Positions 36,256-45,565 of a stretch of DNA of 64,000 nucleotides are shown here, in pieces. A program made the position numbers and the translations under genes. Positions within the stretch are counted from its first letter, which is position 1, and each line of letters begins with the position of its first letter. The notes beneath the pieces are model-generated. The model was not told the DNA's origin. It ran no database searches and worked only from the letters and a program-made list of their open reading frames with translations. Source of the stretch: Catalimonadaceae bacterium JC749 (GTDB lineage Bacteria; Bacteroidota; Bacteroidia; Cytophagales; Cyclobacteriaceae); assembly GCA_021730635.1 (NCBI GenBank), contig JAJNNC010000006.1:186001-250000 (forward strand). Reading direction: 5' to 3'.

Positions 36256-37388
36256 TACCATCAACGATAGAAACATCAGTATTAGCCAAACAAGATCAAC
36301 AAAAGCCTTTTGATTTTGAACTCCCCGCCCACTTGCAGGCGAATCTACCAACGGAAGTAAGAGGTCTGCGCCGTGATGCAGTGCGCTTAATGATATCTTA
36401 TCGACATAATAATCATATCACCCATACGACCTTCAGCAACATAGGCGATTTTCTTCGGGAAGGTGATGTGCTGGTTGTCAACACCAGCGGTACCCGGAAT
36501 AGTGCGGTCAGTGCATACCGTGCCGATGGCACCCCTCTTCAGGTTCACTTTTCAACCCAAAGGGAAGACCAGCGATGGGTAGCGGAGATCAGAAAAATAG
36601 AAAATCAATATTCCAAACGCTTTCATGAAATACAGACGGGAGAAGTGCTTCGGTTGTCACAAGGAGGCTCCCTACAGCTTGTTGCTCCCTACTATACCAC
36701 TGCCCTTGAAGGTCAGAAAAAACATCTGAGATTGTGGCTGCTGAAAGCTTCTCCGGACCTGAGGATAGAAGACTATTTGCTGCGCTACGGTTTTCCTATA
36801 CGCTACTCAGCCTTGCATACAGCCCCTTATCCCGCAGACTATTACCAGACAGTATTTGCCAGGGAAACAGGGAGCGCGGAAATGCCCTCTGCCGGAAGGG
36901 CTTTCACACCTGAACTGGTGACACAACTGGTAGCGAAAGGTATTTTGATAGTGCCCCTCTTATTGCATACGGGCGTTTCCAGCCTGGAGCTGGATGAAAA
37001 GCCATACGAGGAATATTACCGGGTGCCACGGGCAACAGCCGATATGCTGAATCTGGCCAGAAAGCAAGAAAGGCGAATTATTGCCGTAGGCACCACCGTG
37101 ATTCGGGCATTAGAAACCACTACAGCTAGGGGAAACAGATCACTTCCAGCAGGTTTGCGCCACTACACACAAGCTGGGGAGGGCTGGACCCGCGAATTTA
37201 TCACACCTGAAAGGGGAATCTTCAGTGTGGATGGTTTACTGACAGGCTTTCATGAGCCCAGAGCATCTCACCTGCTCATGCTGGAAGCATTGGTTGGAAA
37301 AGATCATCTGTCTGCTACCTATCGGGAAGCCCTCGTCCATCAGTACCAATGGCACGAGTTTGGCGACCTGCATTTATTGTTGCCCTAG
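36252..37388 (+). CDS. QueA-like paralogue (SAM:tRNA ribosyltransferase-isomerase family)
   Basis: The 378 residues align by eye with QueA, which moves the ribosyl part of SAM to preQ1 in tRNA. Matches are DVLVVNTSGTRNSAV, VGTTVIRALETT, and FSVDGLLTGFHEPRASHLLM. But the QueA TAGLHF motif reads PSAGRAFT, the N-terminal part is FELPAHLQANLPTEVRGL, and TPERGIFS replaces the usual region. These features fit the actinobacterial-type paralogue clade rather than canonical QueA. The gene overlaps the SDR by ATGA. I do not claim it modifies tRNA. Confidence 0.78.
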   Translation: MIPSTIETSVLAKQDQQKPFDFELPAHLQANLPTEVRGLRRDAVRLMISYRHNNHITHTTFSNIGDFLREGDVLVVNTSGTRNSAVSAYRADGTPLQVHFSTQREDQRWVAEIRKIENQYSKRFHEIQTGEVLRLSQGGSLQLVAPYYTTALEGQKKHLRLWLLKASPDLRIEDYLLRYGFPIRYSALHTAPYPADYYQTVFARETGSAEMPSAGRAFTPELVTQLVAKGILIVPLLLHTGVSSLELDEKPYEEYYRVPRATADMLNLARKQERRIIAVGTTVIRALETTTARGNRSLPAGLRHYTQAGEGWTREFITPERGIFSVDGLLTGFHEPRASHLLMLEALVGKDHLSATYREALVHQYQWHEFGDLHLLLP

Positions 37389-37427
37389 TCTGTACGGGCC
37401 CAGCATGTCTTTACCCTCCCTCGCTTT

Positions 37428-37461
37428 AACACCTTCCCTATCCTGGGTAAGGTGTTTTTTT
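37428..37461 (+). terminator. Rho-independent terminator of the SDR/QueA-like operon
   Basis: AACACCTT (37428-37435) pairs with AAGGTGTT (37449-37456), and a T-run continues to 37461. It lies 40 bases after the QueA-like stop codon. Confidence 0.85.
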
Positions 37462-37485
37462 ACGCTGCGTTCAGTGACCCCTGTT

Positions 37486-37971
37486 TTATTCTGATCTGCT
37501 ATCAATAGCATCAAAAACAACGCCCGCCACCAACGCGTAAACTGCATGGTGAAAACCACCGGTAATAATCGTTTGTGCGTTCCATTCTTTTAATGGTGGC
37601 GCTAAATCCAATGAAGGTTGTATGGTCATGGCTCCTCCCCAGATAGCCGCAAAATGTGCTGCGGTGGCTGGAAAACCTTTTAAGCCCAGCGCGCCCAACA
37701 GACCCCGGAAAGCCCCCCATGAAGTACCATAGGCCCAATGCACTTCGTTCGCCAGCTTTGATTTTTTTTCTTCGTCTACTGGCTGTATCCCAAACACCTT
37801 GGCAGCAGCATCGGCGGGAATGGTGCTGGGCTCCCTGTCGGTCAGCATCATCTCTACCGATTGAGATATGGTAATGGCAGCCGTACCTGCTAATCCAGCC
37901 AGTAGTCCTTTTCCTAAAGCACCGGCGACTCTTCCTATGGTAATTAGTATTTCTTGCTTGTCTTTACTCAT
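37486..37971 (-). CDS. Glycine/alanine-rich membrane protein, function unknown
   Basis: The 161-residue protein has several hydrophobic, small-residue-rich segments (GALGKGLLAGLAGTAAITI, FRGLLGALGLKGFPATAAH and the C-terminal HHAVYALVAGVVFDAI). A polar loop sits between the first two (SVEMMLTDREPSTIP). It is likely an inner-membrane protein with three or four helices. It recalls YagU/DUF1440-like proteins, but I cannot be sure. It is convergent with the QueA-like operon and separated from it by the terminator. Confidence 0.65.
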   Translation of the reverse strand: MSKDKQEILITIGRVAGALGKGLLAGLAGTAAITISQSVEMMLTDREPSTIPADAAAKVFGIQPVDEEKKSKLANEVHWAYGTSWGAFRGLLGALGLKGFPATAAHFAAIWGGAMTIQPSLDLAPPLKEWNAQTIITGGFHHAVYALVAGVVFDAIDSRSE

Positions 37972-38138
37972 TTTCTTTTTATTATAGCTTTATAGAAACT
38001 CTTCTTAAGTGAAACTGACAATTTAAGAAAAAGTAATAATTATAATAAAATACCCCGAAAATAAGGATGCCAGGTTTTCAAATTTTAAAAAAGGGTACCT
38101 GTTACAGATGAAAAATTACAGTGAAAAATGGTAGTAAC

Positions 38139-38819
38139 ATGATCAATGGCAATGGTATGGACAGCTTGAATCCCGAACAGATTATTTTACAAACGGCAGA
38201 TTTTGTGCGATCCTCTTTACAGGGCGCCGAAAGCGGTCACGATTGGTGGCATGTGTACCGTGTTTGGCGAACAGCCAGACACATCTGTGAAACAGAGAAA
38301 GTAGATAGACTGGTTGTAGAGCTGGGCGCGCTGCTGCATGATATTGCCGACGCAAAATTTCATAGTGGGGATGAGTCTGTGGGTCCAGCGAAAGCAAAAG
38401 CATGGCTGGAAAGTATAGGAGTCAGCGCAACCCTTGTTGACCATGTGGTGCAAATTGTACAAAATGTTTCTTTTAAGAATAGTTTTCTTCCTGCCCGATT
38501 TACTTCTCCGGAACTGGCAGTAGTGCAGGATGCAGACAGGCTGGATGCTTTGGGAGCTATTGGCATCGCCCGGACTTTTCAGTATGGTGGCTTTAAAAAC
38601 AGAGAAATCTATAATCCGGAAATTCCACCCAACCCGGATCAGACGAAGGAAGCTTACAAGAACAGCACAGCTCCTACCCTCAATCACTTTTATGAAAAAC
38701 TGCTGCTGCTCAAAAACAGGATGAATACTGCAACTGGCCGGCAGATGGCTGTGGCTCGTCACGAATTTATGGAAAAATACCTGGAACAGTTTTATCAGGA
38801 ATGGGAAGGACATTTTTAA
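38139..38819 (+). CDS. HD-domain phosphohydrolase
   Basis: I chose the ATG at 38139 (226 residues); a GTG at 38121 and an ATG at 38157 are alternatives. The HD motif set is complete: GHDWWHVYRVWRTA (first His), ALLHDIADAKF (HD pair), and VVQDADRLDALGA (last Asp). The enzyme binds metal ions and probably hydrolyses a nucleotide phosphate, like YedJ-type proteins. It is a free-standing cytosolic protein. DASH cryptochrome follows 85 bases downstream on the same strand, perhaps as a pair. Confidence 0.85.
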   Translation: MINGNGMDSLNPEQIILQTADFVRSSLQGAESGHDWWHVYRVWRTARHICETEKVDRLVVELGALLHDIADAKFHSGDESVGPAKAKAWLESIGVSATLVDHVVQIVQNVSFKNSFLPARFTSPELAVVQDADRLDALGAIGIARTFQYGGFKNREIYNPEIPPNPDQTKEAYKNSTAPTLNHFYEKLLLLKNRMNTATGRQMAVARHEFMEKYLEQFYQEWEGHF

Positions 38820-38904
38820 GTATTTACCCTTCTTTTCTTCGCTTTCTGCCGAACTTTACTCGCTCTGTTTTGTTTAACTTTTAAATATAATTGTTAAACA
38901 ATAT

Positions 38905-40329
38905 ATGTATTCATCAACCATCCTCTGGTTCAGAAATGATCTTCGTCTGTGGGATAATGTAACCCTGACAGAAGCCATAAAAAAATCAAGAAAGGTGTAC
39001 CCTGTCTATTGTCTGGATCCCCGACAGTTTGCGCCCACTCCGCTGGGTTATCCTAAAACGGGACCATTCAGAGCCAAATTTCTGCTGGAAACCTTGCAGG
39101 ATCTGCGGCATCATTTACAAAAGATAGGATCTGACCTGATCATTCGCCAGGGTTTACCGGAAGAAATCATTCCGAGGCTGGCCAAAGAGTGGCAGGTGGA
39201 AGCTGTTTTTGCCAGCAAGGAAATTACCGCAGAAGAAGTCAGGGTTGAAAACCAGCTGGAAACTTTGTTGATGGCTGAAAAAATCACTTTCAGCCTGTGG
39301 TGGCAATCTACCTTACTGCATATTGAAGACATCCCCTGGCCCGTCAAAAATATACCTGATATTTTTACCCAGTTCCGAAAGGAAGCGGAAAAGACAACAC
39401 CTGTCAGACCCAGCTTGGCACCGCCCACGCAAATGAATTCCATAGAACCTATAGCAGCGGGAAGCCTTCCTCACCTGTCAGCGCTAGGACTCACACCGAT
39501 AGCCCCGAACCCAAAAGCGATTATACCTTTTGCAGGGGGAGAGCGCATGGGCAGGGCTCGCTTACAGGAATTTCTATGGGATACCGATAGTTTAAAGAAT
39601 TATAAAGAAACCCGAAACGACCTGCGCAAACCCAATGGCTCCTCTAAACTCTCTGCCTGGCTGGCAAATGGTTCGTTATCGCCAAGAACTGTCTATGAGG
39701 AGGTAAAAAAATATGAAAAAGAAAGGCACAAAAATTCTTCAACCTACTGGCTGATCTTTGAATTGCTGTGGCGTGATTATTTTAAATTAATGGCCAGGAA
39801 GCACGGATCTAAAATTTTTAAGCTGGAAGGCATACAAGATAAGCCTCTGGATCTGGAAGATAACATGAAAAGCTTTCTTGCCTGGGCCAATGGAAGTACG
39901 GGCATTCCCTTTATTGATGCCAACATGCGGGAGATGAATGCGACGGGTTATATGTCGAACCGAGGGCGACAAAATGTAGCCAGTTTTCTGATCAAAGATT
40001 TAAAGGTTAACTGGACCTGGGGTGCTTCCTATTTTGAAAGTATGCTCATTGATTATGACGTTTGCAGCAACTGGGGCAACTGGAATTATATCGCAGGGGT
40101 TGGCAATGACCCACGGGAAAACCGGTATTTTAATATCATGAGCCAAGCCAGAAAGTATGATCCACAGGGAGACTATGTCAGGCACTGGATACCAGAACTG
40201 GCCTATTTACCTGGAAAAAAAATCCATTACCCCCCTGAGCTGCCGACAAAAGAACTACACCAGTCCGGTATCCGTCTGGGCAAAAGTTATCCCAGGCCCA
40301 TTGTCAGCTTTAACCGATGGTTGTACTAA
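38905..40329 (+). CDS. DASH-type cryptochrome
   Basis: The 474-residue protein has the photolyase alpha/beta N-terminal domain (ILWFRNDLRLWDN, PVYCLDPRQF) and the helical FAD domain (SLSPRTVYEEVKKYE, LLWRDYFKLMARKHG, NRGRQNVASFLIKDLKVNW, YDVCSNWGNWNYIAGVGND). The last segment and the length fit the DASH subfamily, which repairs pyrimidine dimers in single-stranded DNA and/or senses blue light. It binds FAD and, in most members, an antenna folate. It follows the HD hydrolase gene. Confidence 0.93.
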   Translation: MYSSTILWFRNDLRLWDNVTLTEAIKKSRKVYPVYCLDPRQFAPTPLGYPKTGPFRAKFLLETLQDLRHHLQKIGSDLIIRQGLPEEIIPRLAKEWQVEAVFASKEITAEEVRVENQLETLLMAEKITFSLWWQSTLLHIEDIPWPVKNIPDIFTQFRKEAEKTTPVRPSLAPPTQMNSIEPIAAGSLPHLSALGLTPIAPNPKAIIPFAGGERMGRARLQEFLWDTDSLKNYKETRNDLRKPNGSSKLSAWLANGSLSPRTVYEEVKKYEKERHKNSSTYWLIFELLWRDYFKLMARKHGSKIFKLEGIQDKPLDLEDNMKSFLAWANGSTGIPFIDANMREMNATGYMSNRGRQNVASFLIKDLKVNWTWGASYFESMLIDYDVCSNWGNWNYIAGVGNDPRENRYFNIMSQARKYDPQGDYVRHWIPELAYLPGKKIHYPPELPTKELHQSGIRLGKSYPRPIVSFNRWLY

Positions 40330-40400
40330 GCTGTGTCTGATACCTGCTTTTCAGACGGAGCCTGAGAAAAGACAGTCTCTCCTGTGTAAAGGGCGTCTGC

Positions 40401-40853
40401 TTAAAACCAACCTCTGTCAATCCTGTTGAATGGCCAGGGTATGGCCGTCATGATCAAGATAAAACCGATCAGATAGAATAAAGCGACCCTGGTAAATTTA
40501 GCTTTGTCAGTATTTGCTCTTTTAGCAGTTGAGTACCCAATGGTGATCAGGACGATGCCTATCAGATTGGTAGCGATGTGCTCGACCGCCCAAAAGCGTG
40601 AGGCAGTGTCTTTCATGGCCTGGCCCATATCGTTCAGGGCAGACTGCACGATAGGACTCACAAAATAGAGAATCAAGCCAATCAGTAATTGGGTATGGAC
40701 AGCGATAAGGGTAAAAAGACTTAATTTACGATCGGCAGGTGTAAAGGGGCGACCCCCCAGCCAACCAGCGAATGCTTTGATAATCGCGATAATCAGAAGA
40801 ATAACTACTACGTAACGTAAGGCAGAATGTAAGTGTAATAATCCGATATACAT
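40401..40853 (-). CDS. Four-helix membrane protein (cytochrome b-like)
   Basis: The 150-residue protein has four membrane helices: LHSALRYVVVILLIIAIIKA, LFTLIAVHTQLLIGLILYFV, FWAVEHIATNLIGIVLITIG and FTRVALFYLIGFILIMTAI. Conserved histidines (H7/H9, HTQ and EHI) lie in or near the helices, so haem binding is possible. Similar Bacteroidota proteins are annotated as cytochrome b-like or hypothetical. Function unknown. It is alone and followed (upstream on its strand) by the 55-aa protein region. Confidence 0.75.
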   Translation of the reverse strand: MYIGLLHLHSALRYVVVILLIIAIIKAFAGWLGGRPFTPADRKLSLFTLIAVHTQLLIGLILYFVSPIVQSALNDMGQAMKDTASRFWAVEHIATNLIGIVLITIGYSTAKRANTDKAKFTRVALFYLIGFILIMTAIPWPFNRIDRGWF

Positions 40854-40918
40854 AAGAAGCTAGTTTTGAAGCTCAGCAAAGGTATAAAAACCCGCTTGTT
40901 TGCCGAATAGTTTTTCAC

Positions 40919-40942
40919 AAAAAAGGCGGGACACTGCCCGCC
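40919..40942 (-). terminator. Rho-independent terminator of the 55-aa gene
   Basis: On the minus strand GGCGGG pairs with CCCGCC (40925-40930 with 40937-40942) and a run of six T follows (40919-40924). It lies 28 bases after the stop of the 55-aa minus-strand gene. Confidence 0.85.
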
Positions 40943-40970
40943 ATCAATTTTTTACCTCAACGCTAAACAC

Positions 40971-41138
40971 TTACATAGCCTTGCGAATTTTCAACTTTTT
41001 AGGAGTTGAAACAACCGGTTTCACCGCTTTTTTGCTTTTTTTACTTTCTGAAACCACCAGATAGGTCATTAAACCCAGCATGTACAAAGACCCCGCTAAA
41101 TACACACTCAGCAATAAATAAGAAAATATAGCAAACAT
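40971..41138 (-). CDS. 55-aa single-pass membrane protein with basic tail
   Basis: The minus-strand frame from the ATG at 41138 runs to TAA at 40971-40973. It encodes a hydrophobic N-terminal helix (MFAIFSYLLLSVYLAGSLYM, extending to about residue 29) and a strongly basic tail (ESKKSKKAVKPVVS, then TPKKLKIRKAM). The downstream terminator at 40919-40942 supports a real transcript. No family recognised; the lysine-rich tail would lie in the cytosol. Confidence 0.65.
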   Translation of the reverse strand: MFAIFSYLLLSVYLAGSLYMLGLMTYLVVSESKKSKKAVKPVVSTPKKLKIRKAM

Positions 41139-41289
41139 ACTTTTTTCCGTATTTGATCTACAAGGTATACAAAGTCTAGCGAAAAAAGGTGCATTTCTTT
41201 TAAAATAATTTTTTGCCTATAAACTACTGATAATCAGTATTTTACAAAAATTACTTTACCCATCTTCCCACAGTTTAGTCTATAGGGGA

Positions 41290-42240
41290 TCAGGCTGTTT
41301 CCTTCTCTTTGACTTCTCTTTCTATTTCTTTCCGAATGACTCTCACCGCATTTTTTTTAGGTCTAATTTCCTTGCCCACCCTTTCCGAATAGGCTTTGGT
41401 AAATTCCGCGCCTATCAGGAAGATGACTGTGGAATAGTAAATCCAGATTAACAGGAAGACCAGCGAACCGGCCGCACCATAGGTAGAAGTGGTATCACTT
41501 TGGTTTAAATAAATTCCTATCAGTTCCTTTCCCATAATAAAAAGCATGGAAGTGACCAGGGAGCCCACCCATACGTCGCGCCAGCGTACTTTCGCGTCGG
41601 GCAACAGTTTAAAGACCAGGGCAAAGACAACGGTAACCACTGTCACCACCAGGGCAAAACTGAGCCCCTGCATCAGATACACTGTATAATCCGGTAGAAA
41701 TTGTGAAATAAAGCTTTCCAGATTTTCTAGTAAAAAATTGGCCAGCACTGCCGTCAGAAGCAATACGCCCAGAATGGCTACAATCACAAAAGAAAATAAG
41801 CGATCGATCAGAAACTTCAACCAGCCCTTGTCCGGTTTAGCTCTCACACCCCAGATGGCATTCAATGAATATTGCACATTGGCAAACACTGTGGTGGCAC
41901 TAAACATTAAAGTGATGACGGCAATGACCCTGGTGAAAAACCCTGACTCATCAAATCTGGCATTTCTCAAAATATTCTGTATCTGTTTGGCACTGTCAGT
42001 ACCCACAAATTCTACAATATACTCATACAGTCTGCCCTCTACCGCTTGTTCTCCATAAAACCTCTCCGCAATGAAGACCATAAAGATCAGAATGGCAGGC
42101 ATAGAGAAAATCATATAAAAGGCAATAGATGCACCCAACAGCATAGGATTATCATTTTCAAATCCTCTGGCGGTGTCTGCCACCAATTTATAAAAGATGG
42201 TATTTCTAAATTTCTTCCAATAACAAGTAAGTTTATTCAT
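41290..42240 (-). CDS. YihY/BrkB-family membrane protein
   Basis: The 316-residue protein has six membrane segments in the YihY (virulence factor BrkB) pattern: ENDNPMLLGASIAFYMIFSM, the Ala/Thr-rich FSATTVFANVQYSLNAIWG, LVVTVVTVVFALVFKLLPD, and the conserved YGAAGSLVFLLIWIYYS with FLIGAEFTKAYSE after it. The family is widespread; function is unclear (proposed inner-membrane transporter). The C-terminal about 25 residues are charged. The gene stands alone with its own upstream region. Confidence 0.92.
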   Translation of the reverse strand: MNKLTCYWKKFRNTIFYKLVADTARGFENDNPMLLGASIAFYMIFSMPAILIFMVFIAERFYGEQAVEGRLYEYIVEFVGTDSAKQIQNILRNARFDESGFFTRVIAVITLMFSATTVFANVQYSLNAIWGVRAKPDKGWLKFLIDRLFSFVIVAILGVLLLTAVLANFLLENLESFISQFLPDYTVYLMQGLSFALVVTVVTVVFALVFKLLPDAKVRWRDVWVGSLVTSMLFIMGKELIGIYLNQSDTTSTYGAAGSLVFLLIWIYYSTVIFLIGAEFTKAYSERVGKEIRPKKNAVRVIRKEIEREVKEKETA

Positions 42241-42320
42241 AGTATAGTTGTATTATACCATACACTATAACTTAATTGACTGCGGGTTGGTTATTTTTTA
42301 GATGAAACTTGTCTGTAAAT

Positions 42321-42354
42321 AAAAAGGTACTGAAACCTGTTGGTCTCAGTACCT
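42321..42354 (-). terminator. Rho-independent terminator of the PA14/T9SS gene
   Basis: TCAGTACCT pairs with AGGTACTGA (42325-42333 with 42346-42354) over nine bases. On the minus strand a T-run (42321-42325) follows. It lies 52 bases downstream of the PA14/T9SS gene stop. Confidence 0.85.
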
Positions 42355-42406
42355 CAAAATTTTTTATGCTAACATGGCACCGAACGAACGGCGCTCTGCT
42401 ATCAGA

Positions 42407-44983
42407 TTATTGAACGATGAGTTTCTTCATCCAGGTCTGCCCCATCGATTCAAATCGCACATAATACATACCTCTTGGTAAACCACCTACATTCATCTGG
42501 TACGGATTTGCTTCCGGATGAATGGTGCCGGTCTGCAGTAACTGACCCTGCGCATCATACAAGAAATATTGTCCACCTTCTATTGACCTGATATAGACTA
42601 TATCGCTGGCCGGGTTCGGATACAGACTAAAACCATCCTTTAAACTGATAGCATCCGAAATACCTTCTCCTGGCAAGAAAGTATCGGCGGAAGCCTGACC
42701 TTTCTCATCCTCTCCCATCACCCTGGCTGTACTGCCATTGGTTTTATCCCGGAACAACACAGAGGAAGGAATGCTCTTCTTGCCAAAGCCCGGACCGGCA
42801 TATCTTACTTCCAGGATATCATCCTGAGACCTTTCAAAGAAGGAGACTTTGATGGGATGCAAACCTGCCTGCAGGGTGATGGTACCTGACCTTTCCTGCT
42901 TGGTATGAGGACCATCATTGTTGACCACTTCTTTGCTACCTATCCACAGCTTACTGCCTTCATCGGAAGTGGTGTAAAACGTATAGCTTCCACTCTTTTC
43001 TATCTTGATGTAGCCTGTAAAGTCAAACCCGAAATATGACTCTCTCTTTTTTGGAGCCAGGGTGAAATTGTCTACAACCCCTTCTTCTACGGCTGTTTCT
43101 TTGGTCATTTCTGACACTTTTTTGTAACTGCCCAGGTATTGTACATAGCGCAGTCCCGGCTTACCTGCCCCTGCGGAAGGCTCTTCCGGTTCCGTGGGTT
43201 CTTCTGGGGGTGAAGGGGCATTGCCTCCATCGTCTGATCCTTTTTTATCCCGGAACAACACAGAGGAAGGAATGCTCTTCTTACCAAAACCCGGACCGGC
43301 ATATCTTACTTCCAGGATATCATCCTGAGACCTTTCAAAGAAGGAGACTTTGATGGGATGCAAACCTGCCTGCAGGGTGATGGTACCTGACCTTTCCTGC
43401 TTGGTATGAGGACCATCATTGTTGACCACTTCTTTGCTACCTATCCACAGCTTACTGCCTTCATCGGAAGTGGTGTAGAACGTATAGCTTCCACTCTTTT
43501 CTATCTTGATGTAACCTGTAAAGTCAAACCCAAAATATGACTCTCTCTTTTTTGGAGCCAGGGTGAAATTGTCTACAACCCCTTCTTCTACGGCTGTTTC
43601 TTTGGTCATTTCTGACACTTTTTTGTAACTGCCCAGGTATTGTACATAGCGCAGTCCCGGCTTACCTGCCCCTGCGGAAGGCTCTTCCGGTTCCGTGGGT
43701 TCTTCTGGGGGTGAAGGGGCATTGCCTCCATCGTCTGATCCTTTTTTATCCCGGAACAGCACAGAGGAAGGGATACTCTTCTTGCCAAAACCCGGACCGG
43801 CATAACTGAAAATCAGTTTTTCAGCACCTGTATTCTCAAAGTAATACAATTTGATAGGGTGATAACCTTTCTTGAGATACATTGGCTTGGAAACCTCCCG
43901 AAGCCCATGCGTCCCGTCGTTGTTAAACAAGCGTATATCGTTGATAAAGAATTGGCTACCATCGTCTGAAGCCAGGTAAAAAGTATAGGTCCCACCTTGT
44001 TCTATCTTGATGTAGCCTGTAAAGGCAAAGCCAAATTTATCTCCTCTCATTTTAGGATTCAAGGTAATGTTATCCACTACTCCTTTCTTCTTCGGCGTCA
44101 TTTGTGCATAAGGGGGAATCTTTGTCCAGTTTCCTTCATAGTATTTGTATTCCAGCCCTTTCACTTTACCATTGGAAGGCGTGCTGGACTGGGCTTCTTT
44201 GACGAGCCAGGTAGCTGATTTTGACACCTGTTTGGTGCCGGAGACAAGATGGGCCTCTGCCTTGATCTGATAAGTACCGGCCGCAACGTTTTCCCAGGTA
44301 TACAGGGCTTGCTTATTGTCAGTAGAAGGTTTTGTTTCTCCTATGTAATTATTATTGGCATAAAATTTAACCTTCTGGATAGTCGGACTCCCTGCTTTAA
44401 TTTTTGCAGTGAGCGTGATAGCACTACCGGCCACGTATTCCCCCTGATCAGGAGGGAGCAAGGTGATCAGAGAGGGAGGTGCGGCCGTGGTACTGCCCGT
44501 TTTCTTTATTAACAGACTGAGCGTCACATTGGCCGTTTTATAGACAATATCTAACGTACCATCCTGTACTGATACCTCCCGGGTAATCGCAAAGGATTTA
44601 CTATCCTGAGAAGGCAAATGGTTTCTCAGGTCTTCAATTAACATTTCGTCTTCAGCCATGACTGCCACCTGGCTTGAATATTTATTTTTTGGAAAAGACT
44701 GAAATATAAAAGTGATCTGATATTTGCCGTTTCCCAGCGGTATCTGATTTGACAAAACATTATTACTGGCATTCACAGAAAATACCTTTTCCTCCATAGA
44801 GGTTTTTATCCTGATATCCATTGGTTTCTCATGAGCCCGATAAGCTACAGCAGCTATTTTTGTGGCTTGGGCATGGAAGGTCAACAGGAGCAATAAGGGA
44901 AAAAAGATTATTTGACTTACATATTGCAGTGTCTTACAAGAGTGCAATACCATCACAAAACAGGTAGAGTTCTTACCATTCAT
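42407..44983 (-). CDS. Secreted PA14-domain protein with T9SS sorting domain
   Basis: The ATG at 44983 gives 858 residues; a TTG at 44989 is an alternative. A signal peptide follows a long N-region (IIFFPLLLLLTFHAQA). Residues about 80-180 include an Ig-like or CBM-like part, and 180-270 an Ig-like domain (TLLPPDQGEYVAGSAITLTA). Three PA14-like beta domains follow (starting about 274, 441 and 608), each with a FGFxFTGYIKIE strand, a TSDEGSKLWI-type loop and a GPGFGKKSIPSSV tail, joined by Pro/Glu linkers. The C-terminal 80 residues are a T9SS domain (YPNPASDIVYIRS, MYYVRFESMGQTWMKKLIVQ). PA14 domains bind carbohydrate, so it is a likely surface glycan binder. Confidence 0.85.
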   Translation of the reverse strand: MNGKNSTCFVMVLHSCKTLQYVSQIIFFPLLLLLTFHAQATKIAAVAYRAHEKPMDIRIKTSMEEKVFSVNASNNVLSNQIPLGNGKYQITFIFQSFPKNKYSSQVAVMAEDEMLIEDLRNHLPSQDSKSFAITREVSVQDGTLDIVYKTANVTLSLLIKKTGSTTAAPPSLITLLPPDQGEYVAGSAITLTAKIKAGSPTIQKVKFYANNNYIGETKPSTDNKQALYTWENVAAGTYQIKAEAHLVSGTKQVSKSATWLVKEAQSSTPSNGKVKGLEYKYYEGNWTKIPPYAQMTPKKKGVVDNITLNPKMRGDKFGFAFTGYIKIEQGGTYTFYLASDDGSQFFINDIRLFNNDGTHGLREVSKPMYLKKGYHPIKLYYFENTGAEKLIFSYAGPGFGKKSIPSSVLFRDKKGSDDGGNAPSPPEEPTEPEEPSAGAGKPGLRYVQYLGSYKKVSEMTKETAVEEGVVDNFTLAPKKRESYFGFDFTGYIKIEKSGSYTFYTTSDEGSKLWIGSKEVVNNDGPHTKQERSGTITLQAGLHPIKVSFFERSQDDILEVRYAGPGFGKKSIPSSVLFRDKKGSDDGGNAPSPPEEPTEPEEPSAGAGKPGLRYVQYLGSYKKVSEMTKETAVEEGVVDNFTLAPKKRESYFGFDFTGYIKIEKSGSYTFYTTSDEGSKLWIGSKEVVNNDGPHTKQERSGTITLQAGLHPIKVSFFERSQDDILEVRYAGPGFGKKSIPSSVLFRDKTNGSTARVMGEDEKGQASADTFLPGEGISDAISLKDGFSLYPNPASDIVYIRSIEGGQYFLYDAQGQLLQTGTIHPEANPYQMNVGGLPRGMYYVRFESMGQTWMKKLIVQ
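42745..43746. repeat. Tandem 501-bp duplication (two near-identical units) in the PA14 gene
   Basis: Unit 42745-43245 and unit 43246-43746 are each 501 bases (167 codons) and differ at only five positions by my count. The identity continues about 58 bases into a third partial copy from 43747. Each unit spans one PA14 domain with its Pro/Glu linker. The two encoded protein segments are identical. Confidence 0.92.
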
Positions 44984-45565
44984 CGTCAATTCGTGGTTTA
45001 ATTTGTGAAAAAGTTTTTCTGATGTTGATCAACATCCCTTAGAGGCTGACAAAAACTATGATTTAGGAAGGGAGGTAATCTGGGAGAAAAGAAGTAAGCT
45101 GACGATGTAATTTTGGATGGTACTTTCCACCTATAAATTTTTTCAGAGGTAGTTACAATGGGAGGATAAGCCTGATTTTATCATTTTGAAAGTAATTATT
45201 TTGGCAGAAAAAATAGGAAGGGGCTTTGGGCTTATCAATTTGATAATTTATATGATTTCTAAAAAGCGAGCTTTTTTTACTCTTTTTTTTAATTTTTGAG
45301 AGCTACTATTACTAAACCGGGGAATCTAGTACTTTTCCAAGTCGGTCTTCTTCCATTGCTTTTGACAATATACCGGCGCTGTCAATGCCATTGAGCTTGC
45401 CCTGTAACACTTTTTATTGCAATTTTTTCAATAAATAGTATTATTTCATGGTGAATACAGTTTAAAAAGGCATGCGCTGGAAAATAGGTAAACGTATAAG
45501 CATAAAGCACTGGCAGACGCTATTTTTTCATATTATATCAAAAAAACAATGTTTATCTTCAGGAC
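44984..45565. other. Divergent AT-rich intergenic region
   Basis: The region separates the PA14 gene (-) from the thioesterase gene (+). A weak AAAAAG/CTTTTT stem with T-run lies near 45261-45277. TATCTTCA at about 45555 recalls a degenerate -7 element. I saw no RNA gene or repeat family. Confidence 0.45.

Noticed and set aside
43105-43803. Two nearly identical 65-aa minus-strand frames 501 bases apart
   Set aside because: They are alternative-frame shadows of the duplicated PA14 unit, not separate genes.
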